Below are positions 50,810 to 58,841 of a stretch of 64,000 nt of DNA, piece after piece (the first letter of the stretch is position 1; each line of letters begins with the position of its first letter). Both the position numbers and the translations under genes were made by a program. The notes below the pieces were generated by a model that saw only the letters and a list, made by a program, of their open reading frames with translations, was not told the DNA's origin and searched no databases. Origin of the DNA: JAICYJ01 sp035695105 (GTDB lineage Bacteria; Actinomycetota; Thermoleophilia; Gaiellales; JAICJC01); contig DASSEV010000043.1 in the NCBI GenBank assembly GCA_035695105.1, forward strand, positions 77,121 through 141,120. The letters are read 5' to 3'.

Positions 50810-51340
50810 CTACTGAGCCGCGTCCGGGCCGACAACCGGACGGAACCGGCTGCGTGTCAGGCGCATCGTGATCGCACCGTGGTGCTCGAAGCCGACCGCC
50901 TGGTAGGCACGCACCGCAGGCTCGTTGCGCGGATCGACGTCGAGCACGATCTCGTTCAGCGCCATCTGGGCGAACCCGTACCGGCAGACCAGCGCCGTCG
51001 CCTCGGTGCCGAGGCCGTGGCCGCGGAACTCGCCCACCCCGATCATGATCGAGAACTTGGCGCGCCGCCGGCTGATCGGGGTCAGACGGGCGTCGCCGAT
51101 CAGCCGCTGCGAGCCGCTCTCGCGCAGCGCGAACACGACGCGGTCCGGGTCGCTGAGGATGCGACGGCCCCAGTCGAGCAGCCCGCTCGGGGTGGGAGGT
51201 TGGGCCGGGCGCTCACCCGGTGCGTAGAGGTAGCGGGTGGTGTCGGGATCCTCCATCCAGCGCACCCAGTCGCCGACAGACTCGGTGGAGAGGGGCGCGA
51301 GGCAGACCAGCCGGCCGCAGATCGGCTCCCGGATCGTCAT
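50810..51340 (-). CDS. GNAT family N-acetyltransferase (RimJ/RimL-like)
   Basis: 176 residues. L-A-P-L-S-T-E-S-V and M-E-D-P-D-T-T-R-Y-L at the N-terminus, the acetyl-CoA loop G-V-G-E-F-R-G-H-G-L-G-T-E-A, and N-E-P-A-V-R-A-Y-Q-A-V-G-F-E at the end match RimJ/RimL-type acetyltransferases of protein N-termini or small molecules. ATG 51340 is used; ATG 51358 is in frame but close to the repeat element. It may be transcribed with the cNMP operon 31 bp downstream. Confidence 0.82.
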   Translation of the reverse strand: MTIREPICGRLVCLAPLSTESVGDWVRWMEDPDTTRYLYAPGERPAQPPTPSGLLDWGRRILSDPDRVVFALRESGSQRLIGDARLTPISRRRAKFSIMIGVGEFRGHGLGTEATALVCRYGFAQMALNEIVLDVDPRNEPAVRAYQAVGFEHHGAITMRLTRSRFRPVVGPDAAQ

Positions 51341-51360
51341 AGGCGAGGGAGGGTACATGG

Positions 51361-51437
51361 CAGCCGAAGCGGTGCCGCGCTGCAGCGCGGCCCCCTGGCG
51401 CCCATTGCATACGGGGTCAGGTCGGAGGCCTGACCCC
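51361..51437 (+). repeat. 77-bp structured intergenic repeat, copy 2
   Basis: Same order as copy 1 at 29561-29636: CAGCCGAAGCGGTGCCG, hairpin 1 (stem GCCGCGC / GCGCGGC), linker, hairpin 2 (GGGGTCAGGTC, GGA, GGCCTGACCCC, closed with a G-U pair). It lies between the pckA stop and the GNAT start, so in this place it would be transcribed antisense. Confidence 0.8.
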
Positions 51438-51449
51438 ACAGCCCGACCC

Positions 51450-52988
51450 CTATCGAACCGAGTCGACGATGTGGCCGGAGAGGCTCGGGTACTGCGCGAG
51501 GTACTCCGCGCGCTCGGCCTTCAGCCTGGCGACACGCTCGCGGTACTCGTCGCCGCGCCCGGTCGCCTCGTACAGTCGCCGCGGCTGCAGCAGGTCGACG
51601 TCCGAGTCCTCGATCCCCGGCACGTGCGACGCCACCTTGTAGCCGAAGTCCGGGTCGGTCTCCCACTGGATCGTCCCCTCGGCGATCGCCTTCACGATCG
51701 CGGACGAGTGCGGGATCCGCACCTTCTTCGACCCCTCCTCGCTCTCGGGCCCGCCGACGCGCCCCGTGTTCATGATGTACACGTCGATCGGGTTCTGCTC
51801 GAGCAGCTCCAGGAAGCGGTTCCCCTGCAGGTCGTGGTGCATCGGGAAGAAGGGGTTCGTGCCGGGAACGCGGAGAAACACGCCTTCCTCGTCCTTGCCG
51901 CCGGCCGCCGTGCCCGTCGTCTCGCCGAGCATGAAGAACGCGGCGGCCTGCGGGCCCTCCAGCTTCGCGACCGCGGGGATCACGTTCTCGTTGCGGTTCA
52001 GCACCAGCAGGAAATCGGCCTTCTCGATGCTGCTCGCCTCGGCCGCCTCGATGTCGGAGAACGAGAACACCGCGCGGCCGTTCTTCGTGTAGCTCTCGTC
52101 GAAGAAGTCGACCTCGCCGTTGTCGTCCTGGCTGACGTTCTCGAGGTAGGCGCTGGGCTTGGTGACGGCACCGTAGATCGTGGGCTCGTCCTTCGGATTG
52201 AGCGCGAAGGTCTTGGCGAAGCAGCCGGCCTCGGTGGCCGAGATCGAGCCGTCCGGCCACCAGGCGACGAAGTCGTCCTGCACCGGCAGCGAGCCGTTCT
52301 GGCGGGTGAAGGTGGTGGTCGTCTTGCCCGTCCCCGACAGGCCGACGATCAGCCCGGTCTTCTGTCCGGCGTCGGTGGGGATCACCTTGCATCCGGCGTG
52401 CAGCGCGAGGCCGCCCCGCTCGAACACCAGGTGGTTCCACATCCGCAGGCCGCCCTTCTTCGACTCGCCGAAGTAGTCGGAGTTGAAGACGCGCGTGACG
52501 TAGAGGTCGAGGTTGACCGCGATCAGCCGGTCGTCCGGATAGCCAGGCACCGTCAGGTTGGGCGTGTAGATGACGAGCAGCTCGGGCTCGAACTCGCCGT
52601 GGGCGGGGTCGTGGAAGTAGAGGACGTCCTGCATGCCGGCGATGTTCGCGTTCGCGGCCTCGATGTAGAGGCGCGCCGGCACCCGCCGCTCGGCGGTGTC
52701 GCCGATGTACCCGTCGATCACGACCATCTCCTGGTCGGCGATGTAGGCGTCCTGCAGCTCGGAGACGCGGTTCCACTCCTCGCGGTCGATCGCCTGGTGC
52801 GGGTAGGAATCGGGCTCGTCGGCCACGATGTAGGTGCTGCGCTTGGAGCGCGCGAGCACCTCGGTCTGGAGGTTGGGGGCGCCGTAGCTGGTGCGCCGCG
52901 CGTTCGGCATGGCCAGTGAGCGCTCGAGCAGCTCTCGCTGCGACAGGTTGCGGTGCACCTGCCGCGCGGCAGGAAGTGCAAAGGCCAT
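51450..52988 (-). CDS. pckA: ATP-dependent phosphoenolpyruvate carboxykinase
   Basis: 512 residues. The ATP-type PEPCK loop G-L-S-G-T-G-K-T-T-T is intact, along with the metal-binding D-D-F region after it and R-V-G-G near the end. It turns oxaloacetate plus ATP into PEP and CO2 for gluconeogenesis. ATG 52988 lies somewhat far (12 nt) from GGGAGGA; a TTG 9 nt upstream would be better spaced, so the true start is not settled. It is divergent from sdhA. Confidence 0.93.
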   Translation of the reverse strand: MAFALPAARQVHRNLSQRELLERSLAMPNARRTSYGAPNLQTEVLARSKRSTYIVADEPDSYPHQAIDREEWNRVSELQDAYIADQEMVVIDGYIGDTAERRVPARLYIEAANANIAGMQDVLYFHDPAHGEFEPELLVIYTPNLTVPGYPDDRLIAVNLDLYVTRVFNSDYFGESKKGGLRMWNHLVFERGGLALHAGCKVIPTDAGQKTGLIVGLSGTGKTTTTFTRQNGSLPVQDDFVAWWPDGSISATEAGCFAKTFALNPKDEPTIYGAVTKPSAYLENVSQDDNGEVDFFDESYTKNGRAVFSFSDIEAAEASSIEKADFLLVLNRNENVIPAVAKLEGPQAAAFFMLGETTGTAAGGKDEEGVFLRVPGTNPFFPMHHDLQGNRFLELLEQNPIDVYIMNTGRVGGPESEEGSKKVRIPHSSAIVKAIAEGTIQWETDPDFGYKVASHVPGIEDSDVDLLQPRRLYEATGRGDEYRERVARLKAERAEYLAQYPSLSGHIVDSVR

Positions 52989-53050
52989 CTTCGCCAACGG
53001 TCCTCCCAAGAACGATCGGTGCGCGACACGAGGGGTCGCACGGCCCGTCC

Positions 53051-53079
53051 AGAATACCCCAAGGCTGGAGGTTTGTCGC
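53051..53079 (-). promoter_or_regulatory. Probable pckA promoter
   Basis: On the minus strand GCGACA (53074-53079), 17-bp spacer, TATTCT (53051-53056), about 62 nt before the ATG at 52988. Confidence 0.5.
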
Positions 53080-53081
53080 CC

Positions 53082-53102
53082 GCTTGTGACAGGCTTGTGA
53101 CA
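53082..53102. promoter_or_regulatory. Direct repeat GCTTGTGACA in the pckA-sdhA gap
   Basis: Two copies of GCTTGTGACA with an 11-bp period, next to the pckA -35. TGTGA is a CRP/FNR-type half-site, but here the copies are direct, not inverted. Confidence 0.45.
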
Positions 53103-53193
53103 CCTGGCGCAGCGGCTCTCATGACGGCGCGTGGCGCTGGTGCGGCTTGGTAGGCTGCATGGACAGTTTCCTCGGATCGTTCGGAGGCGTGTG

Positions 53194-54876
53194 ATGGTGC
53201 GACACGACGTGGTGGTGGTCGGCGCCGGCCTGGCAGGGATGCGCGCGGCCATCGAGGCATCCCGCTACGGGGTCGACGTCGGTGTCGTGTCCAAGCTGCA
53301 CCCCACGCGGAGCCACTCGGGCGCCGCCGAGGGCGGCATCAACGCGGCGCTCGGCAACGCCGGCGAGGACAGCCCCGAGAAGCACACCTTCTTCACGGTC
53401 AAGGGATCCGACTATCTGGGTGACCAGGACGCGATCGCGGTCATGTGCGCCGAGGGCCCGGGCGACATCTACGAGCTCGAGCACATGGGCGCGATCTTCT
53501 CGCGCATGGACGACGGCCGCATCGCCCAGCGCCCCTTCGGCGCGGGCGGCGCGCCGCGCACGTGCTACGCGGCCGACATCACTGGGCACGTGCTGCTGCA
53601 CGTGCTCTACGAACAGCTGGTCAAGAGCGGTGTGACCGTGTACGAGGAGTGGTTCGCGCTCGACCTGGTCACCGACGGCGAGCGCTGCGTCGGGCTGACC
53701 GCCTGGGATCTCGTGCGCGGCGGCGTCCAGGGCGTCGAGGCGAACGCCGTGATCCTGGCGACCGGCGGCCTGGGACGGATGTACCGCGGCACGACCAACG
53801 CCTACGCCTGCACCGGCGATGGCATGTCGATGGCATGGCGGGCGGGCGTGCCGCTGAAGGACATGGAGTTCATGCAGTTCCACCCGACCACGCTCAAGGC
53901 AAACGGCGTCCTCATCACCGAGGGATGCCGCGGCGAGGGCGGGTACCTTCGCAACGCCGAGGGCGACCGGTTCATGTTCAACTATGCGCCCAACGCCGGC
54001 GAGCTCGCCTCCCGCGATGTCGTCTCGCGCGCCGAGCAGACCGAGATCGACGAGGGCCGCGGCGTCGACGGCACCGTCCTGCTCGACCTCACGCACCTCG
54101 GAGCCAAGCGCATCAACGAGCGGCTGCACGGCTCGCGCGAGCTTGCGATGGACTACGCCGGCGTCGATCCGATCGAGGAGCCGATCCCCGTCCGGCCCGG
54201 TGCCCACTACCACATGGGCGGCATCGACACGGACGTCTGGGGCCACACGATCATGCCGGGGCTCTACGCCGCCGGCGAGTGCGCCTGCGTCTCGGTGCAC
54301 GGCGCGAACCGCCTCGGCGGCAACTCGCTGCTCGAGACCGTCGTCTTCGGGCGCCGCGCCGGCGCGGCCGCGGCCCAGGACGTCCGGCGAAACGGGATGG
54401 GCGGCGTGTTCTCGCCATCGGCGGTGCGGGTGACGGAGCGTGCGATCACGCGCATGCTCGACGTCAACGAGGGCGAGCGGCCCTACGTGCTGCGTCAGGA
54501 GCTCGCCGATGTCATGTATGACAACGCGGGCATCTTCCGCACGGCCGAGAAGCTCGAGACCTGCAAGGCGCAGGTGACCGAGCTGCGCGAGCGCTACGCC
54601 CGCGGGCTGGTCGTGCAGGACAAGGGCCGCACGTTCAACAGCGACCTGATCCAGGCGATCGAGCTCGGCTCGATGCTGCAGATGGCCGACTGCCTGGTCA
54701 CGGGCGCCATCGCCCGCACCGAGAGCCGCGGCGCCCACAGCCGCCTCGACTACCCCGACCGCGACGACGAGAACTGGCTGCGTCACACGCTGGCGTGGTA
54801 CGGCGACGGCGAGGTCGAGCTCGACTACAAGCCGGTCACGATCACCGAGTACGAGCCGGCCGTCCGCACCTACTGA
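53194..54876 (+). CDS. sdhA: Succinate dehydrogenase/fumarate reductase flavoprotein subunit
   Basis: 560 residues. The FAD loop V-V-V-G-A-G-L-A-G-M-R-A is followed by the flavinylated His41 in T-R-S-H-S-G-A-A-E-G-G-I-N. The active-site region E-F-M-Q-F-H-P-T and the late H-G-A-N-R-L-G-G-N-S-L-L-E are conserved. ATG 53194 is chosen because GGAGG lies 8 nt upstream (53182-53186). It is the first gene of the sdhA-sdhB-CCG subunit operon. Confidence 0.94.
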   Translation: MVRHDVVVVGAGLAGMRAAIEASRYGVDVGVVSKLHPTRSHSGAAEGGINAALGNAGEDSPEKHTFFTVKGSDYLGDQDAIAVMCAEGPGDIYELEHMGAIFSRMDDGRIAQRPFGAGGAPRTCYAADITGHVLLHVLYEQLVKSGVTVYEEWFALDLVTDGERCVGLTAWDLVRGGVQGVEANAVILATGGLGRMYRGTTNAYACTGDGMSMAWRAGVPLKDMEFMQFHPTTLKANGVLITEGCRGEGGYLRNAEGDRFMFNYAPNAGELASRDVVSRAEQTEIDEGRGVDGTVLLDLTHLGAKRINERLHGSRELAMDYAGVDPIEEPIPVRPGAHYHMGGIDTDVWGHTIMPGLYAAGECACVSVHGANRLGGNSLLETVVFGRRAGAAAAQDVRRNGMGGVFSPSAVRVTERAITRMLDVNEGERPYVLRQELADVMYDNAGIFRTAEKLETCKAQVTELRERYARGLVVQDKGRTFNSDLIQAIELGSMLQMADCLVTGAIARTESRGAHSRLDYPDRDDENWLRHTLAWYGDGEVELDYKPVTITEYEPAVRTY

Positions 54877-54891
54877 GTCACAGGAGCCTGC

Positions 54892-55905
54892 GTGCACGTC
54901 ACCCTCAAGATCCAGCGGTACAACCCCGAGACCGAGGAGCAGAGCCTCGAGACCTACAGCGTCGAGATGAACGACGAGGCGACGCTGCTCGACACGCTGG
55001 ACGCGGTCAAGGACCAGGTCGACGGGTCGCTCAGCTACCGCAAGTCCTGCCGGATGGCGGTCTGCGGGTCGTGCGGGATGCGCATGAACGGCGCGGCGGT
55101 GCTGGCCTGCAAGACGCCGATGAAGCCGATCGTCGAGTCGGGTGAGGTGCCCGTCGTCTCGCCGATGGGCAACCTGCCGGTGATCAAGGATCTGGTCGTC
55201 GACATGGCGCCGTTCTGGGCCAAGTTCCGGGCGGTCAAGCCGTATCTCGAGGAGGACGAGAACCCGCCCGTCAAGGAGTGGCGGGTGCAGCAGGAGGAGC
55301 TCGACCGGGTGATGACCGAGGCGCTCTGCATCCAGTGCGGGTGCTGCGTCTCGGAGTGCAACTCGATGGAGTCCGACCCCGACTTCCTCGGCCCGGCGGC
55401 GCTGGCCAAGGCGGCCCGTTTCGTCTACGACGTGCGCGACCGGGGCGGCAAGAGTCGGCTCGAGCTGTACAACGGCCCGCACGGCGTATGGGACTGCACG
55501 CGGTGCTACTTCTGCAACCAGCGCTGCCCGAAGGGCGTGCATCCGCGCGACGCGATCGCCAAGGTCGGCGCCGCGATCTACCAGGCGGGCATGCACTCGG
55601 ACCCGGGTGCGCGGCACGCCAAGGTGTTCGTCAAGTCCACGCACAAGACCGGCTACCTGCTCGAGACCAACCTCGTGCCGGAGACGGTGGGTGCGGTCAA
55701 CGCGATCAAGGACATCCCCTTCGCGCTCAAGCTGGCGCGGGCGGGGAAGGTGCCGAACCCGCTGAAGCCGCACTCCGCCAACAAGCTGGACGAGGTGCGC
55801 AAGCTGCACACGCTGATCGACGCGCAGGAGAAGGCGGCGCGCGCCGAGGCGACGGCCGGCCCGCGGCGGCCGCCGGAAGAGGCCCAAGCAAAGGAATCCG
55901 AGTGA
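54892..55905 (+). CDS. sdhB: Succinate dehydrogenase iron-sulfur subunit
   Basis: 337 residues, longer than classical SdhB (about 240). The 2Fe-2S cluster ligands lie in S-C-R-M-A-V-C-G-S-C-G with a later A-C-K-T. Two more cluster motifs follow, C-I-Q-C-G-C-C-V-S-E-C and C-T-R-C-Y-F-C-N-Q-R-C-P. The extra C-terminal tail after 285 is charged and Ala-rich. It starts with GTG 15 nt after sdhA and its stop overlaps the next gene (GTGA). Confidence 0.93.
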   Translation: MHVTLKIQRYNPETEEQSLETYSVEMNDEATLLDTLDAVKDQVDGSLSYRKSCRMAVCGSCGMRMNGAAVLACKTPMKPIVESGEVPVVSPMGNLPVIKDLVVDMAPFWAKFRAVKPYLEEDENPPVKEWRVQQEELDRVMTEALCIQCGCCVSECNSMESDPDFLGPAALAKAARFVYDVRDRGGKSRLELYNGPHGVWDCTRCYFCNQRCPKGVHPRDAIAKVGAAIYQAGMHSDPGARHAKVFVKSTHKTGYLLETNLVPETVGAVNAIKDIPFALKLARAGKVPNPLKPHSANKLDEVRKLHTLIDAQEKAARAEATAGPRRPPEEAQAKESE

Positions 55906-56795
55906 AGTCGAGCTACGCGTACTACCCGGGCTGTCTCGCCAGCCTGTCCCAGAAGGAGCTGGACACCTCCACCCGCGCAATCGCCGAGAAGCTGGGCATG
56001 GCGCTGGTCGACATCCCCGGCTTCACCTGCTGTGGAGCGGGGGACGTCCACGAGGCGCGGCCGGAGTACTACCTACACCTGAACGCGCGCATCCTCGGGC
56101 AGGCCGAGCAGCTCGGCCAGGACACGCTGATGACGATCTGCAACGTCTGCACGCTGAACCTGCGCCAGGCGAACAAGAAGCTGCAGGCCGATCCGGATCT
56201 GCTCGAGCGGGTCAACCGCAACCTCAAGGAGGTCGGCGCGGCTTCGTACTCCGGCGGGGTCGAGGTGCGGCACCTGCTGTGGGAGATCGCCGAGGGCGAG
56301 GGGTATGAGCGCCTCAAGGAGATCGCGCAGCGGCCGCTCGAGGGCGTGAAGATCGCGCCGTTCTACGGCTGCCAGATCCTGCGGCCCTCGCGGCTGCTCG
56401 GGTTCGAGGATCCCGATCGGCCGCAGTCGCTCGAGCGGATCATCGAGGCCTGCGGCGCCGAGCCGGTCGACTATCCGAGCAAGATCAAGTGCTGCGGGTT
56501 CCCGATCGTGCTGGCCCGCTCGGAGGTCGCGCTCGGGGAGCTGATCCAGCCGCTGGCCGAGGCCAAGGAGGCGGGCGCGGATGCGATGGTGACGCCGTGC
56601 CCGCTGTGCCACCTGTCGCTCGATGCGTGGCAGGGCAAGGCCTCCCGCGAGGCCGACATGGAGTTCAACCTCCCAATCTTCCACCTCGCTCAGCTCGTCG
56701 GCGCGGCGGCCGGCCTCAGCTACGACGAGCTGCAGTTCAAGCGGCACGTCGTGCGGACGTATCCCGCGACCGACAAGATCTACCAGGGCGCCTGA
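55902..56795 (+). CDS. CCG-domain subunit of a type E succinate:quinone reductase (HdrB/SdhE-like)
   Basis: 297 residues with two cysteine-rich CCG domains. The first has Y-Y-P-G-C near the start, F-T-C-C-G-A-G and I-C-N-V-C. The second has Y-G-C-Q-I, I-K-C-C-G-F-P and C-P-L-C-H. These bind special Fe-S clusters in HdrB and in non-classical succinate dehydrogenases. No membrane-spanning SdhC/SdhD genes are present, so this subunit probably forms the membrane-side electron path, as in archaeal and epsilonproteobacterial SdhABE. GTG 55902 overlaps the sdhB stop. Confidence 0.88.
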   Translation: MKSSYAYYPGCLASLSQKELDTSTRAIAEKLGMALVDIPGFTCCGAGDVHEARPEYYLHLNARILGQAEQLGQDTLMTICNVCTLNLRQANKKLQADPDLLERVNRNLKEVGAASYSGGVEVRHLLWEIAEGEGYERLKEIAQRPLEGVKIAPFYGCQILRPSRLLGFEDPDRPQSLERIIEACGAEPVDYPSKIKCCGFPIVLARSEVALGELIQPLAEAKEAGADAMVTPCPLCHLSLDAWQGKASREADMEFNLPIFHLAQLVGAAAGLSYDELQFKRHVVRTYPATDKIYQGA

Positions 56796-56814
56796 GCCCG
56801 GCAGCGGAGCGGCC

Positions 56815-58242
56815 GTGTCGCAGCAAACCTCGGTGCCGAGCTACTCCGCGCTGTTCCGCTCGCCGTACCGGGCGCTGATGGTGGCGGCGCTGGGCGCCAC
56901 CTTCCTGGGGTCGCTTGACGCGCTGATGGTGGTGACCGCGCTGCCGAGCGCGGCCCAGGACATCGGCGGCGTCGACCTGATCTCGATCGCGGTCGGGGCG
57001 ACCATGGTCACGATCTGCATCACGCTGCCGCTGGCCGGGGCGCTGATCGACCGCTACGGCGTCGCCCGGAGCTTCGCGATCGCCTGCGTGCTGTTCACGA
57101 CTGCGAACATCGTCGGCGGGCTGGCACCGAGCATGCCGATCGTGGCGCTGTCGCGCGGGGTGCTCGGGCTGGGCGCGGGCTTCATGTTCGCCGTGCCGCT
57201 CGGCCTGTTCGCCCTGTACGTGCCGGATGCGCTGCGGCCGCGCGCATTCGGCCTGAACGCCGCCATGTGGGGCGTGTCGGCGCTGGTGGGCCCGGCGCTC
57301 GGGGCGGCGCTGACTGGGTCGGTGGGATGGCGCTGGGTGTTCTGGGTGAACCTGCCGCTGATCGCGATCGTCGCCTGGGCGGCCCGGCTGGCGATGCGCT
57401 CGCACCCCGCGCGCGAGCCGAAGCACGGCCATGAGCCGCTGAACGTGATCGGACCGGTCCTGCTCGGGGCGACCGTGTTCGCCCTGCTCGTCGCCGCGCG
57501 GAACCCGGTGTTCGCGCTGATCGCGGTGGTGCCGGCGGTGGCGTTCCTGATCCACGAGCGGCGGACGCGGGTGCCGGTGTTCACCCACCGGCCGGTGTCG
57601 ATCGCGGCCAACGTGGCGTCGCTCGCCTCGGGCGCGGCGTTCCTCGGTGCGGAGGTCTACCTGCCGCTGCAGCTGCAGGTGGGCTTCGGAGAGCCGGTCG
57701 GCGTGGTGGCCATCGCGCTGGTGCTGACGACGCTCGGATGGACGACCGGATCGATGGCGGCCGCACGCTTCGACGCTGCACCGGGCGACCAGATCCTGCT
57801 CGGCACGCTGCTCGTGTTCGTGGGCACGCTGGTGATGGCGGTGCCCGCCGGCGGCGTGGCGCTGCCGATCGCGGCGTACGCCGTCTCCGGCCTCGGCATG
57901 GGCGTCGCCAGCCCGGCGCTGTTCTCGGTCGTGCTCTCGGACGGCGATGCCGGGCGCGAGGGCAAGGCGACGTCGTCGATCCCGCTCGCGCGCCAGGTCG
58001 GAGCGGGCCTGGGGACGGCGGTTGCGGGCATCATCTTCGTGGCGTCGCTGTCCGACGCGGCGGTGCACGCGGCGGAGAAGACGGGCGCGCATGTTCCCGC
58101 GGTCGTGCCGGCGGCCCGGCACACCTTCGTGGCGGCCGCGCTGCTCGGCGGCCTCGGCCTGGTGGCGTGCCACTGGCTGCGCCGCGAGCCGCGCCGCGCC
58201 CTCGCGCGGCGCCCGGAGCGCGCGGACCGCGCGGCAGCCTGA
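56815..58242 (+). CDS. MFS transporter (DHA2-like drug exporter family)
   Basis: 475 residues with about 12-14 membrane helices. It shows L-D-A-L-M-V-V-T-A-L-P in helix 1 (the DHA2 pattern), L-I-D-R-Y-G-V-A-R-S after helix 2, and a typical R-G-V-L-G-L-G-A-G in helix 4. The GTG at 56815 lies 19 nt after the sdh operon, so it may be co-transcribed. The cargo is unknown. Confidence 0.83.
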   Translation: MSQQTSVPSYSALFRSPYRALMVAALGATFLGSLDALMVVTALPSAAQDIGGVDLISIAVGATMVTICITLPLAGALIDRYGVARSFAIACVLFTTANIVGGLAPSMPIVALSRGVLGLGAGFMFAVPLGLFALYVPDALRPRAFGLNAAMWGVSALVGPALGAALTGSVGWRWVFWVNLPLIAIVAWAARLAMRSHPAREPKHGHEPLNVIGPVLLGATVFALLVAARNPVFALIAVVPAVAFLIHERRTRVPVFTHRPVSIAANVASLASGAAFLGAEVYLPLQLQVGFGEPVGVVAIALVLTTLGWTTGSMAAARFDAAPGDQILLGTLLVFVGTLVMAVPAGGVALPIAAYAVSGLGMGVASPALFSVVLSDGDAGREGKATSSIPLARQVGAGLGTAVAGIIFVASLSDAAVHAAEKTGAHVPAVVPAARHTFVAAALLGGLGLVACHWLRREPRRALARRPERADRAAA

Positions 58243-58291
58243 CCGTGCGCGGTTAGCCCGATCGGGGTGAGAAGCGGTTTCAGACCCGAGA

Positions 58292-58297
58292 TAGCGT
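58292..58297 (+). promoter_or_regulatory. Leaderless -10 (TAGCGT) of the GlsB-like gene
   Basis: TAGCGT ends 7 nt before the ATG at 58305. Confidence 0.4.
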
Positions 58298-58304
58298 GTG
58301 CCGC

Positions 58305-58643
58305 ATGCCGATCGCGCTGATCGCACTCATCGCCGTGGTTGTGCTGATGGCCTTCGGATTCGGGGTGTTCGGGTTCGCGCTGTGGGCGTTCTGGACGATC
58401 GCCTGGTACATCGCCGTGGGCCTTGTCATCGGCGGGCTCGGGCGCCTGGTCATCCCCGGCCGTCAGAGCCTGACGTGGTTCGAGACGGCGCTCGTGGGCA
58501 TCGCAGGGGCGCTGCTCGGCGGCATCGTTGGGCGCAGGCTGCTGGACGTCGGATGGTTCGGCCAGTTCCTGTGCGCGGTGATCGTCGCAGCGCTGGTGCT
58601 GCTCGCGATCGGCGCCGGGCGCTCGCACGAGCAGACGGCGTAG
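58305..58643 (+). CDS. GlsB/YeaQ/YmgE family membrane protein
   Basis: 112 residues, almost entirely hydrophobic with about four helices. The Gly-rich helices G-L-V-I-G-G-L-G-R-L-V-I-P-G and A-G-A-L-L-G-G-I-V-G match the transglycosylase-associated protein family, small stress-linked membrane proteins of unsettled function. The N-terminus is longer than in E. coli YeaQ (about 82 residues), adding one or two helices. Confidence 0.72.
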   Translation: MPIALIALIAVVVLMAFGFGVFGFALWAFWTIAWYIAVGLVIGGLGRLVIPGRQSLTWFETALVGIAGALLGGIVGRRLLDVGWFGQFLCAVIVAALVLLAIGAGRSHEQTA

Positions 58644-58668
58644 GTTCCGCAACGAGGCGTTCCAGTTC

Positions 58669-58698
58669 GGGCGCGGCGGCGTCACGCCGCCTGCGCCC
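58669..58698 (+). terminator. Strong GC hairpin before recQ
   Basis: GGGCGC-GGCGGCG, loop TCA, CGCCGCC-T-GCGCCC: 13 base pairs with one bulged T, 25 nt after the membrane protein stop. The rest of the 198-bp gap (58644-58841) shows only a possible GACACT box at 58827-58832 for recQ. Confidence 0.6.
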
Positions 58699-58841
58699 GT
58701 GCATCGAGACCGCCCGCCGAGCTTCCGCCCAACCATCCGGCCAGACGTGCCAACCCACCGTCGATCGGGTGACAACGGCCTCCACCCTGCGTTGAGACCG
58801 GGGTGCGGCCTGTCCGCCGGCCGTGCGACACTGCGGAGCCC

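Noticed and set aside
53119..55980. 953-codon open frame antisense to sdhAB
   Set aside because: Mirrors conserved SdhA/SdhB coding; no recognisable protein.
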